DNA from: Delphinapterus leucas | Taxonomy: Eukaryota > Chordata > Mammalia > Artiodactyla > Monodontidae | Length of the DNA: 64,000 nucleotides | Direction: 5' to 3' | Assembly (NCBI RefSeq): GCF_002288925.2 | Contig: NW_022097996.1 | Span: 6,752,686-6,816,685, forward strand | Shown here: piece by piece, positions 38,763-50,845 of the stretch | How the letters are laid out: each line of letters starts with the position of its first letter | Position numbering within the stretch: the first letter of the stretch is position 1 | Notes under the pieces: model-generated | What the model was told of the DNA's origin: nothing | Databases searched by the model: none | Seen by the model: the letters and a program-made list of their open reading frames with translations, nothing else | Position numbers and translations under genes: made by a program

Positions 38763-39700
38763 CATATATTTGGTGAAGTGTCTGTTCAAATTTTTTGTCC
38801 AAATTTTACTTTTAATTTGGTTACTTGCTTTCTTATTATTGAGTTTTGAGAGTCCTTTGTATATTTTGATATAAATCGTTTCTCAGATATATGTTTTGCA
38901 AAAGTTTTATTCTAGCCTGTGGCTTATCTTTTTATCCTCTTACCAGTTACTTTTGAAGAGCAAAAATGTATCATTTTGATGACTTTTAAAAAATCGATTT
39001 GTTCTTTTTATGGATTGTACTTTTAGTGTCATATCTAAGCACAATTTCACTAACTCAAAGTCACAAAGATTTTCTCCAATGTGTTCTTCTTGAAGTAGTA
39101 TAGTTTTAACTTTTACATTTAGGCCTAAAATCCGCTTGAGTTAATTCTTTGCATATGGTACAAGATATTGAGCAAAGTAGGGTTTTTTTGTTAGCTTTTG
39201 TTTTTGTTTTTTGTTTGTGCATATGGACATCTAATTATTCCAGCACCATTTTTGAAAAAGCTGTTCTTTGTCTACTGAAATGCCTTTGTACCTTTGTCAA
39301 AGCTCAGTTGTCTATACATGTGTGGGTCTATTTCTGGACTCTCTATTATGTACTATTGATCTATTTATCTCTGTTTACTTCCATAAGTATAATTTTTTAA
39401 TTGTAGTAAGTTAATATGTCTTGAAACCCAATAGTGTTTACTCTCAACTTTGTTCTGCTTTTTTCAAAGTTGCTTTGGCTATGCTGTCTTTTGCATTTTC
39501 ATAAGAATTTTAGAAACACCTTGCTAATTTCTACAAAATTTTCTATCTGGGTTTTGATTGGGATTGCCTTAAATCTATATAGCAATTTGGGGACAACTGA
39601 CATCTTAACAATATTGAGACTCCAACCCATGAATGAGATATGTCTCTCCATTTATTTAGGACTTCTTCAACTTCTTTATTTTCCATGCAGATCACAAACA

Positions 39701-41334
39701 CGTAAACCAATCATTATAATAGGACTGTGAGCCCACACAGGAGAGGCTCCTAAATTCTGCCTGCAGTATCAGAGAAGTTTTTGAAGAGAAGGTAATCTTT
39801 CCTCTGATTCTTATGGTAAATATGTGAACATCAGGTGAACAAGTGAGCTCAGAGAGAAAAGAAGTACAAAAGCACTAGAGTGTGAGTTAGGATGAAACAT
39901 TTAAAGATGTATAAGAAATTATGGTTTGGGTACGGGGACTAAGAAGGGAGATATGTGTCTAGACCTTGGTCATAGGGGCTTCTAGAAGATAATCTTTTTC
40001 CTGTGAGCAATGGGCGATATTGAAGGATTTTTAAGCAGAGGAGCAACAAGCATGTTGAAACAGTCACTCTGAAAGTTGAATGACTTGTTTAAATATCTTT
40101 AAAGATGTTTACATTTTAACCTGTATAAACCCCTGGGGGGGGGGAAAGTCTCCATATTTGTGGAATATCATGCACGCTGTATAAATATTATTTATTTTTG
40201 TTTGACTTAAATTTATCTCTTTTTAGCATTACAAAATACATGTTAGCTTTGTTGACGTTGGACTCTGGTGAGCAAGTTTAACCCTAACCCTGTACCTGAT
40301 TCTGATGTTATTCGTATTTTCTACAGTTTCATTTCTTTTTGGCATATTCTCTGGTATCATCATTTAACTATACAAAAAGAGATCCTTGTTTCTCTTTTGC
40401 TGTTACTGTTACTGTTGCTATTTTTATTCCGCTCAGGTATAAACTCCCTTAAACACTTAGTACCTTAAATTAATTACCTCTTCATTTATTCCTTATCACT
40501 AATGTAGGACCATGCTCAACACTGCCACCTACGCTGTCTTTTTCACACCATCATGTCAATTAAACAGTTTTGATGGTTTTCCATGACATTGCCTCTGGCT
40601 GTTAACTCTACTCGTATAAATAACTCAGTTGCGTTTCTTTCTTAGGCTTTTCTTTGTAGGGGGGCAACATCCACTCACTGTTCAGGTTACTCCCTCTTTC
40701 ACTATGATCTAAGCAAGCGTGGGAAGGTGGCCTCACTTCCTCCTTGAATTCTTGTGTCCCTTCGTGTAAGAAACAAACAAACAAACACGTGTGTAAACGT
40801 AATGAGCAGTTAAGTTTTTTTCTCTCATGGTGTTTTGGAGGAAAGTCAAACTGGGTTGCTCAGGTTAGTGTGGGTTCATAATCAGACTAATATGATATTT
40901 GTAGAGACTTTCAACTAAGTGAGACAGACTAAAACACAGATCAAATAAAATTCTACCTGAGACTAAAACAACCATTGCAAATAATAAATCAGCCTTTTTC
41001 CCTTGATTGCATACTTCAGATGTTACATTCAAACTTTCCCTCATTGTATTGAAACGGATGTATTATTGTTAGGGTGAGACAGTCTGAACATAGTAGTAAT
41101 GTAAGTTTCAGAATCTTTTTGAGGTATGCAAAACAGTTCAGACTCAACTGCCTAAAAAAACCCAAATCTGACCATTTTTTTTTTACTATGAATCCAAAAA
41201 CCATTTTAAATGAATCAACATTTTATGAATCCTCATACACAAAGTAGTTATGTGCATGTATAAAAATGTGTAAAAGCTACTTTTTATGCTTCTACAGACA
41301 ATGTTTGGAGCCAATGTGGGTTCCCAGACACTTC
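39701..41334. other. Unassigned intergenic sequence
   Basis: A G-run of about ten bases lies at 40135-40144 and a (CAAA)n stretch at about 40770-40787. I see no gene or named interspersed repeat. Confidence 0.5.
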
Positions 41335-41800
41335 GGATGATGTGTCTGTGGAGGGCAGATGGGACAGCGGGGTTTGGTCAGGGGAAAGAAGAGAGAGACT
41401 CAAAAGATAAGTCCAGGGGAGGTTGAGATGATCAGATTCCTCTGTAATAAGAAAGAGATGCTAGCTTTTGTTCAGACATCCACACATCCGGCATCCCTAA
41501 AACTAAGAATGCAATGGGCATTTCAGGTCAAAGGGAGGCCAGGTCGAAGGTTGAGGTATGTCAGGCAGAGAACGCCCTGCAGTAAATGGGTAGCTCTGTG
41601 TTCTAACTTCTATTTGCGGAGTCCCTGTCTTCGGGTAGAACCAGGTATTGCCGTACTTTTGGAGATCTGTTATAAATTTGATCATATCTTAACGTTTTCT
41701 CTCCTGGTAGAGTTTTTACCGGCCTCAGCCCTACTGAGTTGTAGCTAACTGAATGGGCCACGGGCGACATCTTGCTCCAGAGTTCAAGGGTAGGGCTCAA
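41335..41800. other. Unassigned segment, less AT-rich than its flanks
   Basis: Open frames of 129 residues (plus, 41359-41748) and 60-65 residues (minus) occur here. None has a recognisable domain. Composition and the sharp change from the flanks suggest an old LTR or similar insertion. Confidence 0.35.
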
Positions 41801-43340
41801 TTAATGGAAAGAGATTTGTGGCGCCACCACATAAATCCAAGGAATTCTAGAAACCAAGCCAAGTCAACCACTGTAAGTGGGAGCCAATGATAAGTGAAAA
41901 TAGCTCCCCAGGCCACTGCTACTTGACATTGAATAGCAACTGTTTGATTTATATTGCCTTTATGTTTTTCCAAGATCAAAACATTTTTTAAGAAAAATTT
42001 TTTTTTCAAATATACTTTGAAGAACAATTAACAATCTCTTTAAAATAACTGAGGAAACCTTGGAGAAAGTGTTTTTGCCACCTTATTCAAGGCAGAGGGT
42101 AGAAGCTTTTTTTCTGCCTTTGTTTCATGTTTTGATCTCAAGAAACCATTTATTTTTCCTTTTTTGAGGCATTTAGGTAAAAAAGATTTAACTATTTCAT
42201 GATAAATAAAGCCCCCATCCCCTTGAACATTTCAGATACTATTACTTTTCAGTATATCCCTCCTAAAATAGATACAGTCATTTGCATTCACACATGCCAC
42301 TGTGCATTTAAAACAAGACGATGGGGCGGAGATGGGGATGAGATCGGGAATATCTTCACAAACTCTTCTATCTTCCCTTATACTTCTAGTCAATTCTAAA
42401 TGCATTTTGAGGAACTGTTAAATGTAGATATTATTTTATCAATAATATAGGAGCATAGACAAGACCCCCCCCCAAATATTACATTTAAAATCTAGAAAAA
42501 CATTCTGTTTAATCCAGGTGAATAAGATCTAGCGTGGTACAATGGAATCTAAGGAGAAGGTAAAAGGTAAGATTACGTTTAGGTTTAAATTTTTTGCAAG
42601 AAATGCCTTATAAGTTTAGATAATTGCTAGGATTTTCTTTTTTACGTTAACGTCATCTGTTTTAGTCAAAGTGACACGTGCACAAGTTAAAAAATCGAGA
42701 AAGTACTGATTATAAACGGTTTCTTGCCCCAGTATTCTCTGCACTCAAGCCCATTCCTCAGAGGAATGTGTTGTCAAATCTTTTAGCTATTTTTAAAACA
42801 TTTTCTTCTTTATTCATACATATTATACTACTACTGTTAAGGGAGAAAGAGACAGACAGATAGACAGACACTGACTTCTTCATGATATTAGGGATTTAGA
42901 TCCGTTATATAACCCTTGACGTTAATTTTTCATTTTCATACAACACTTTGTGTGTCTTGGACTTAAATTGCCTCACTTTTCCTGGTGCTTAGTTGTTCAA
43001 CAGAACAATCTCTAATATTTTCCCAGATGTTTCACCTGGTATATCAAACACCTATCAATAAATTTGCAAAAAGCTCAAACATTTTCCTGTTTTGAATCTC
43101 ATTTTGTTTTAATCTCACGTTTTCCTCGTTCTTGATTTACTCGTTTATTTTGCTGAAATATATTGTCTAAGTGTTTCTAATTTTTTAAGCTTTCTTTATC
43201 TAAAATTATCTTTATTGTATCCTCACATTGATTTATAGTTTAGCTGAGTGTACAATTGTAGTCGAAAATCATTATCCCCTGGAATGATGAATATTCTGCT
43301 TTACTGTCTTCCAGCATCCAGTGTTAATGGTCAAACAATC
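41801..43340. other. Unassigned intergenic sequence
   Basis: It includes a C-run at 42465-42473 and a GACA-type microsatellite at 42847-42872. Around 43190-43320 the text vaguely resembles an old L1 antisense segment. Confidence 0.45.
42847..42872. repeat. (GACA)n microsatellite
   Basis: AGAGACAGACAGATAGACAG lies in the run, about six imperfect units. Confidence 0.85.
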
Positions 43341-43344
43341 AGTG

Positions 43345-43512
43345 GATATTCAAATACTTCTTCTATTCTATTTGAGTAGTTTCTCAATCTGTACTTTCCT
43401 CAAACTATTAGAATCCTCTTTCCTCAAACTATTAGAATCCTCTTTGCATATCTCAATGCAAAGATATTCAAATACTTCTTCTATTCTATTTGAGTAGTTT
43501 CTCAATCTGTAC
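43345..43512. repeat. 50-bp direct repeat with inner tandem repeat and hairpin
   Basis: The block GATATTCAAATACTTCTTCT... at 43345-43394 recurs identically at 43463-43512. Between the copies, a 24-bp unit beginning TTTCCTCAAACTATTAG occurs twice (43395-43442). Next comes a hairpin, TTTGCAT-ATCTCA-ATGCAAA (43443-43462). Confidence 0.93.
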
Positions 43513-44625
43513 CTTCTGGGAATCCTCTTTTGATCTGTGGTGTTTTAAACTCTCCCAGTGAAAAGTCTTGGAGTGGATGTGTTGTGACTGATGGGTTTCA
43601 ATCTGGAGACACGTGATGGGAATGTTCTGATATTAATCATTTTATTATTTTCCCCTGCTGTCTTAGCTGCCTTCTGTTTCTGGAGCTCCTTTTAGGTAGA
43701 CACGGTACCTCTCAGACCGATACTCTACTTTTATTTTTTCCCTCCTATTTTCCTTCTGTTTGTCTGTTTATGCCTTTCATAAAATTTCCCTAACTGTACC
43801 TCTATTCCTCTAGTAAACTTGTATTTCATTATATTTTTAATTCCCAAGGGCCCTTTCTTTTCTCTGATTGTCCTTTGTTTAATCGATATATATTTTTTCC
43901 CGCCTTCAGGTCCATGCCACACCCCTGCCCTAATACCTGCTGCCATGAGTACTCATCTTTAGCTTGTCTGCGGGGCAAATTCATTAGTTCTTATGTCATA
44001 ACTTCCTCATTTTTCCCATATCAGTGACCAATCTCTGTCTACTTTTAATTTCATAAATATTTTTTCAAATCTCATCCTCTATTATTTCTTCTTTCATTTT
44101 TCTTTAGCCTTGTGGATTAATGCCCCGTTTGGTACTTTACTGTCGCTTTAGTTTTGTCTTTGGAATAAGAGGAGCTTAATACGCCATTTTTAACTTTATC
44201 CTAAACTGTCTAACGTGAAACGACTTCTGTGTGTAACTTCTAGAATGGAGAGTTATCTCTAGACATTGAAAATTTTCAGGACTTAATAAAATGAAGATGC
44301 TTTGGACATAAAAGTCTTTGTAAACAGCCAGTATCTGATTAATTTTAAAGAGAATATGAGAAAATTTTCCCTAGTACTTTTGTTTGAAGTTCCCTTAGCA
44401 TGCAACAATGAAGAATCACGTACCATTTAAACGCCATTTGTCCCAACACATAATTAATCAAATAGACATGTACAAAACACTCCATTGTGCAAACCTAGAG
44501 TTATTTGCACTATCCTACAAATAGCAGGAACTTTACCCCTTTCTCTCTCACCCTAAAAAGCATATCTGAACGCAAATGATTGTGAGTAATATTATTAATA
44601 AATTTACTGTATTAAAATTTGTGTC
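43513..44625. other. Unassigned intergenic sequence
   Basis: Pyrimidine-rich, possibly part of an old antisense LINE. I see no gene. Confidence 0.4.
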
Positions 44626-44629
44626 TTAA

Positions 44630-45955
44630 ACTAAATAATTTATCTGTTTGGGGGAAAATAATGACTACCTATCAAACACAAAACTAATTTCAGATGGATT
44701 GTTGATCTAAATATAAAAGGCCAACACAATAAAGCTTCTGGAAGAAAATATAAAACAATTTCGTCATATCCTTGGAAGAGGAAAAGATTTCTTAGACGAG
44801 ACATAAAATCCACTGTGTGTAAAGAAAAATATTGAGAAATTGGAACTATATTAAAATTAAAGACTTAAGGACACCTTTATGAGATTGGATACACTGCAGA
44901 CTGGTAGAAAAGATCTGAAACTTATTTATCTGACAAAGAATACAAAGAGAGGATATTGAAAGAACTCCTAGAAATCAATAAGAAAAAGCTGAACCCTTAA
45001 CAGAAAGTGGGCAAAAGACTTGAATGGGTTATCCAAACAGCCAAAATACTTATGAAAAAATGATCAACCTATCAACCACCAGGGAAATGCAGATGAAAAC
45101 CACAGTGAGATAGCACTACACACGCACCAGGATAGAGTTGCCGAGTTTAGCAAATAAAATATAGAATTCCCAGATATAGGTGAATTTCAGATAAAGTGAA
45201 TAATATTTTTGATATAAGTATGTCCCAAATATTTCAAATGTAAGTGGAAGTCCTATACTTTATCTGGTAACAGTAAGAAGAAAGGCTAAAATAGAAATGA
45301 TTAGCATTATCAAGAGTTGGTGGCAATGTGGAACCTCTGGAACATTCAAACACCGCTGTGTGGAGTAGCAGTTGGTACCAAACCCCTTGGGGGAGCTCTT
45401 TAGGAATATTTATTAAATCCAAAGATAGTAAGTCTTAGGACTCAGCAATTCCTAAGGAATACACCAAAAGATATGTACATAAACGTTCACCACACCATTC
45501 TTTATATCAAAACTATTTTCAGAAAGCAAAACAAAATAGATGTCTATTAATACAGTAACGGACAAATAAATTATGGTATAATGATACACGGAATATCAAA
45601 TAAGGAAGAACAAATGACTGCTGTACTCCACTCTTTGATAACCCTGTGAGGTACAATATTGAATAAAAAAAGAGCCAGACAACCTACTACATTTTAGATG
45701 GCTCCATTTATTAAAGTTCAGAGACAAGCAGAATGAATCTCAGGGTGAGAAATCAAGGTCATCATCCAAGAGGAGGCAGCGGACTTGGAAACGTTCCATT
45801 TCTTGATTTGAATGTCGGTTACATGGGTGTGTTGATTTTGGAAAACCGCCATGCTGTACGGCCTTTTTTTTACGTTTGGATATTTCTTGCATTAAAATGA
45901 TAATTGCCTTGATTACTGACTCTTTGCCCCCCTCTTCCATTTTGACTGAGTAGGC
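44630..45955 (+). mobile_element. Old L1, ORF2 end and 3' region, split by a DNA transposon
   Basis: Sense L1 landmarks include TAAATATAAAAGGCCAACAC, AAAGTGGGCAAAAGACTTG, AGGGAAATGCAGATGAAAAC and CAGTGAGATAGCACTACAC. After the insert come AGAGTTGGTGGCAATGTGG and GGTTACATGGGTGTGTTGAT. Heavily decayed. Confidence 0.85.
45131..45275. mobile_element. Palindromic non-autonomous DNA transposon (MITE-like)
   Basis: The left half carries TTTAGCAAATAAAATATAG and GAATTCC. The right half carries GGAAGTCCTATACTTTATC, its imperfect reverse complement. A central ATAAGTATGTCCCAAATAT lies between. The element interrupts L1 ORF2 text. The family name is uncertain. Confidence 0.65.
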
Positions 45956-46984
45956 AGTATTTTAATCACTATGTACAGCCTTTTGATCTGTGCACATTTC
46001 TTTGTGCAGGTTATTATGTCAGTAAAAAGGTTTGGGGGGTTTTGTTTGTTTGTTTGTTTTAAATGAAATCATCCACAAAGTTAGTCATTTGTTTTCAGTG
46101 ATAGAAAATTATTTGTGATACACGTGACAACTGATTTACCTGGTGAATAGTGACGATGTCTTTGAGGTGACCCACTGGAGAGCTCCTGAGCCTCTGCTTG
46201 GGTCAGGGGTCTCTGCATTCTTCCCATCCCAGCTTGGGGAGGAGAAGCAAATGTGGCTGTTCTGGGCAAACGCTCCCAGATGCACGTATCAGCTTGTGGA
46301 AAATCACTGTTCTGCAGGGTCAGGTCATTGTACTGTAAATCTGTCTCCTTCACTCTATTTTAAACATTCTCTCTCTGGTGTGCTCTCTCTAGCTCGTGTC
46401 TTTTGTCTGAATTCTTAGCAGTTGGCTGGGATCTGGCTTTGCTTTAAAGTTTAAATGTTTCCTCTTTGCCTTGGCTTATGCTTCATGCTTGTTAGCACTT
46501 AGGATAATCTGAATCAATACCCACACCCTTCCTCCATCCTGTGCCCTGGGATGCTACCTTTCTAGGATGCAGTAAAACTAAAAGCATCATAGTAGAGAGA
46601 AGGAACATTACTACCAAGCTATTAACTATGGGGTCCCTTTATCTCAGAACAGGAAAGAAAGAAGTTACCCCTGAGACTCAGCCATTTATCATTATCGGAA
46701 GCTCTAATAGTCATGATAATGATGGTGATATTGATCATACTAAGAGTATAATGTGTCATTGCTCCTGGGATGCGGTCTTGGCCTCTTGTTTGGTTGGAGA
46801 CAGATTCCTAGTCTTCTGTTGGCTCTTCCTAAAACTCCCCAGATTTTACTATTATTTTTTAACTTAAGAACAACGCTTAGCTTTATATCTTCTCCACGAC
46901 TCTTTCTTGGCCTTCCTGCTATAAACTTGAGTACAAGTCCTTTGAAACACATGCTATTTTTCATGTAGTGGAGAGAAGGATCAG
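45956..46984. other. Unassigned intergenic sequence
   Basis: It contains a (TTTG)n run at about 46038-46061. Overlapping open frames near 46.1-46.4 kb and 46.5-46.9 kb lie on both strands and show no domain. Confidence 0.5.
46038..46061. repeat. (TTTG)n microsatellite
   Basis: GTTTTGTTTGTTTGTTTGTT lies in the run. Confidence 0.9.
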
Positions 46985-47165
46985 ACAGATTTGCCTTTGT
47001 ACCCAGGTTCCCAGACTTACTAGCTGTGTGAACTTAAGCAAGTTGTCCTATGAGCCTCTTTGACTCTGGTGTTAAAGACGATATTCAGATATAGAGCATG
47101 GAGTTATGGCTCGATTATATAAAGTATAAGGCACTTATCACTTTGCTTTGAATACAGCAGACTTT
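46985..47165 (+). mobile_element. MIR SINE
   Basis: It contains GTACCCAGGTTCCCAGACTT and ACTAGCTGTGTGAACTTAAG, then AAGTATAAGGCACTTATCAC. Diverged. Confidence 0.75.
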
Positions 47166-47714
47166 CAAACAATGCTAGTGCCTGCCCTTCATCCTTCTTC
47201 CATTCCTACCCTGACACTCACCGCTTAGCCGGTCCTCCCTAAGTTAGTTGATCAAAGTCCCCAAAATGTATCAGTTCTGTGCATAACAACACCAGCACAT
47301 CCATAGCTGCTTAAGCATTCATTTCCTAGGGGAATACCTTCTAATGGTAATCTTGGTATATATTTATTGAATCCCATGCATGAACCATAAGCAAACTGCA
47401 GCTGAATAAAAGGATGGGAAGTGTTGTGGAAAGATCGATCACCTGGCAGATAAGGGCACACTAGGGATATGGAGGCAGAAGAGAGAGCAAAACCCAAGCC
47501 ATGAGGAGGGTGGTGTCAGCGGAGAGCAGCATGTTCCTCCCCAGTTCTTCTTGTGAATCTTTCTCGTGCAGAACGGACAAAACTTAACTTTCATTTCCCC
47601 CAAGTATTCTCCTTTTGCTCCCTCACTACGACAGAAACAAACAAAGAAGTTCTAGATACATAATAAATACATGCTTGTTGAATGAGTTAAACAAATGCAG
47701 TAATGACCAGTACA
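47166..47714. other. Unassigned spacer
   Basis: No gene seen. A TACATGCTTGTTGAATGAGT stretch at 47666 could be an L2 tail. Confidence 0.45.
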
Positions 47715-47900
47715 GAGGATGGATAAAGAGTTTGGATTCCGGTGCGAGAAAAAAACAGGCTTAAATGCAAGATCCATCCCTTACTGTTGGAAAATTTAAT
47801 TCAGTTACTTTGCCTAAGACTTGGTTTCCTAACGTGCCAAATAGAGGCAATAATACCTATCTGGTAGGACTGGGGTGAGGACTGAGATGAGGTTTACATG
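47715..47900 (+). mobile_element. MIR SINE
   Basis: It contains GAGTTTGGATTCCGGTGCG, TTTGCCTAAGACTTGG, TTTCCTAACGTGCC and GGCAATAATACCTATCTGG. Confidence 0.75.
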
Positions 47901-48039
47901 GCCTCTAGCGCATGTCTCAACAGTGTTGATGACTAACATGCCGACCACCACCACTGTGACTATTACCACCACGCTGGTTAGGGGTCATTCATCTCATGGG
48001 TCCACTTCACGTCTCACAGTCAAATACAGACCTTTTCTT

Positions 48040-48072
48040 CTTCCATTTATTTATTTATTATTTATTTATTCC
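48040..48072. repeat. (TTTA)n microsatellite
   Basis: TTTATTTATTTATTATTTA lies in the run, the likely tail of the adjoining antisense L1. Confidence 0.88.
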
Positions 48073-48300
48073 CTCATTCATTCATTCAAGTATAGTTGAT
48101 GTTCTATTAGTTTCAGGTGTACAGCGTAGAGATTTGATATTTTTATAGATTACACAGCAGGCAAAGTTATTATAAAACACTGACTATATCCCCTGTGCTG
48201 TATGTTACATCCTTACGACTTACTTATTTTAAAACGGGCCCTTTGTACCTTTGAATTCCCATCACCTATTTCACCCCTCCCCCACCCCTCTCCCCCATTC
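48073..48300 (-). mobile_element. L1 3' end, antisense
   Basis: It carries AAGTATAGTTGATGTTCTAT, TTTCAGGTGTACAGCGTAG, TTACACAGCAGGCAAAG and CCCTTTGTACCTTTGAATTC, then a C-rich CACCCCTCCCCCACCCC stretch. Confidence 0.82.
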
Positions 48301-50104
48301 TCCTTCCATTTATAGGGACAGAGACCCCAGGCTTGAATTCCTTCAGAGACACAGGCTCCCTCGCTGCTTTTGAGAGTCCTGGTTTGCTGACCTTTTCCAA
48401 AGTTGGGGTTCTTGGAGTCCCAGCCTCCCTCCTTCTCAACATTCAGGAGTTACAAGACCCCCTCAGTCTTCTCTGAAGAACTGGAGAAAACCTTCAGTTC
48501 CTTTATATTCCGTACTCCTGGCTTAATAAATTTTCCTGCAATTAAATAATCTAGGTACTCTTCAAACCACAGATGAAAATAAGAAACACTGGTGGGTCTC
48601 TTCAGTCATCCAACATAAAATTTCCCTAGGCCATTTAAATCAGATGTATACGTCATTCATTTTGTGTGAATAGGTTGTAATTTGTCTCTGAAACTTAGCT
48701 TTTTTATGGCTGAGCCTCATTTTCCATCACATTTCTATAGGATAAATCAAAAAAAATTGCAGTATTGTAAACAAATATTTCTGAAAGCAGAGTACAACCT
48801 TTTCTCAAAATATAGGGCTCCCTTGATAACATTTCCTGCTGTTTTTGTCCAAAAAAGTGGTTTCTTTGAGAAAACTCTAACATTTTGTAGTACCAGCTTC
48901 TTTTCCCTCTTTTCTGTCATTTCCGTAATTTGAAATGTTTTGTTGTTGGCAGTGCTTAGGTAGCCAGTTTATGACATCGGCAGGGTTTGATTAGGTATGA
49001 ACATGAAGCAACTTTGTTCTCTCTTCCTAAATGCTCCTTTTGACTTAATCTGTCAAATCGTTCCCTTCTATCCCTGGATGAAGATTCCACAGCTTCTCCA
49101 GCCACTCTTAGGAATTAATGAATAGTAACATTTTTTTTTTTTTAGCAGGTAGAAAGTACAATCCAACCCAAACCATCAGTATGTCATCATATTTAAATTT
49201 TCTCTCCTCCAGTTCAGTCCTGCTGCAGAAAAACCTGTGGTAGGAAGGAGGATACTGAATTTTTTTTGCACCGTTTCCCCATCTTTTCCTTTACGTCTTT
49301 CCGCTCCACTCACCACGGGACCTCTGACTCTTCAGATGTCACGTGTGAGAACATCAAAGGGCGCACGAAGTCTTACTTGCCTGGTGCAGTTGTAATCTTG
49401 CCATGGACCCTCTGGTGTGGCAGGTTCCAAGTGCTGATCATTTCTCTTATTAGCAGTCTTGTGGGTTCTTTGAAGTTCCCCCATAGGGAAGCCCCATCAG
49501 CTTCCTGAGGTGGGTCATATGTATCCCAGATGGTTCCCTAGGATGCTGGCTTCAGTCCCTGGCTTCTGGCAGCCACCCCACACTGACTGCATCTCTTGGG
49601 TCACTTAATTCTAGACAGTGCTCTCGGGTGTCTCCTTTTTAGGGTGACACAAGCTCAGAGACTTTCATCCAGCCCCTACCTGGTCTATGAAACAGGACCT
49701 GCAGCTCTGGAAGTGGAGACCTGGCTCCAAGCACCTCTGGGCTCGTTGCCATAGTTTGCTCTAGTAAGCCTCGTGCCTCTAGACTCCCCAGACACGAGTC
49801 AGGTACCAGACCTGCATTCCTCAATTTCCTGAGGCCAAAGGATCATCCCTAATTCATCCTTCTCACTTAGCATGGGGGTTGGGGGCTTGGGTGGGAAGGA
49901 AGTCATCCATGAGGTGCTCTCATGCTGGAAACTCCTGAAGAAATCCATGGTCTGCTGTCTCTCAATGCTCAAGCCTCCTTTTATATACATTTGAGAAAAC
50001 AAATTAAGAAGTTAAGGGTCATGGGACTTCTTTCTTAGCATCTTATTAGTAAGTTTTGCACAGATGCTGGAACTTGTCTTTATTTATTTTTATATGTCAG
50101 TTGT
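48301..50104. other. Unassigned intergenic sequence
   Basis: A T-run lies at about 49131-49144. Short open frames occur on both strands around 49.3-50.0 kb with no domains. I see no gene. Confidence 0.5.
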
Positions 50105-50395
50105 ATCGCTTTTATTATTTTTTTTTTTATCGAAGTATAGTTGATTTACAATGTTGTGTTAATTTCTGCTGTACAATAAAGTGATTCACACATATATACA
50201 TTCCTTTCCATATTCTTTTCCGTTACGATTTGTCACAGAATAATGAATACAGTTCCCTGTGCTCTACAGTAGGACTTTGCTGTTTATCCAGCCTATAGAC
50301 AATAGTTTGTATCTGCTAACCCCGAACTCCCAACCCCTCCCTCCCCACCCCCTCCCCCTTTCTCTTTAGACTGTATGGGCCCTTGAAATTCTTTG
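50105..50395 (-). mobile_element. L1 3' end, antisense
   Basis: It carries ATCGAAGTATAGTTGATTTA, TTCTGCTGTACAATAAAGTG, ACAGTTCCCTGTGCTCTACA and GTTTGTATCTGCTAACCCCG, then a C-rich run. Confidence 0.9.
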
Positions 50396-50530
50396 TTCTC
50401 CACTGTGGAGGCTCAGCTGAGAGTAAGACAAGAAAAATATGTTGTACGTATGTAATAAAATACATGCCAGGCGTGGCAGAAAGGTCTTACAACACCTTTC
50501 TGATAGGTAAAACATTCATCATAATATATT

Positions 50531-50845
50531 AGTTTTGTTTTAATTTTATTAATTTTATTTTTTGCTGTGTTGGGTCTTTGTTGCTGCGCGTGGGCTTTTC
50601 TCTGGTTGCGGTGAGCGGGGGCTGCTCTTCGTCGTGGTGCGCAGCCTTCTCATTGCGGTGGCTTCTCTTGTGGCAGAGCACGGGCTCTAGGCGCGCGGGC
50701 TTCAGTAGTTGTGGCACACGGGCTTATTTGCTCCTCACAGGCTTATTTACTCCGCAGCATGTGGGATCTTCCCGGACCAGGGCTCAAACCCATGTCCCCT
50801 GCATTGGCAGGCGGATTCTTAACCAATGTGCCACCAGGGAAGCCC
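50531..50845 (-). mobile_element. CHR-type SINE, long form, antisense
   Basis: It carries GCTGTGTTGGGTCTTTGTTG, GCTCAAACCCATGTCCCCTG and an end at GCCACCAGGGAAGCCC. A perfect 14-bp duplication, CATCATAATATATT, lies at 50517-50530 and 50846-50859. Confidence 0.96.

Larger units (their letters stand above)
36362..39700 (-). mobile_element. Old L1 (ORF2 end and 3' region), antisense, split by three LTRs
   Basis: L1 pieces are at about 36362-36470, 37041-37504, 37991-38222 and 38763-39700. Landmarks include GCTTTATTGAGATATAATTG, ATTAATGGACATTTGACTGG, GGGTAAATACCTAGGAGTG, CATCTCATTGTGGTTTTAAT, ACATCTAATTATTCCAGCAC and CTTAAATCTATATAGCAATT. The order is collinear with an antisense L1, so the LTRs inserted into it later. 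All open frames here are antisense noise. Confidence 0.85.

Noticed and set aside
39149..39730. Hydrophobic open frames resembling membrane proteins
   Set aside because: They are antisense translations of the old L1 ORF2 and 3' region.
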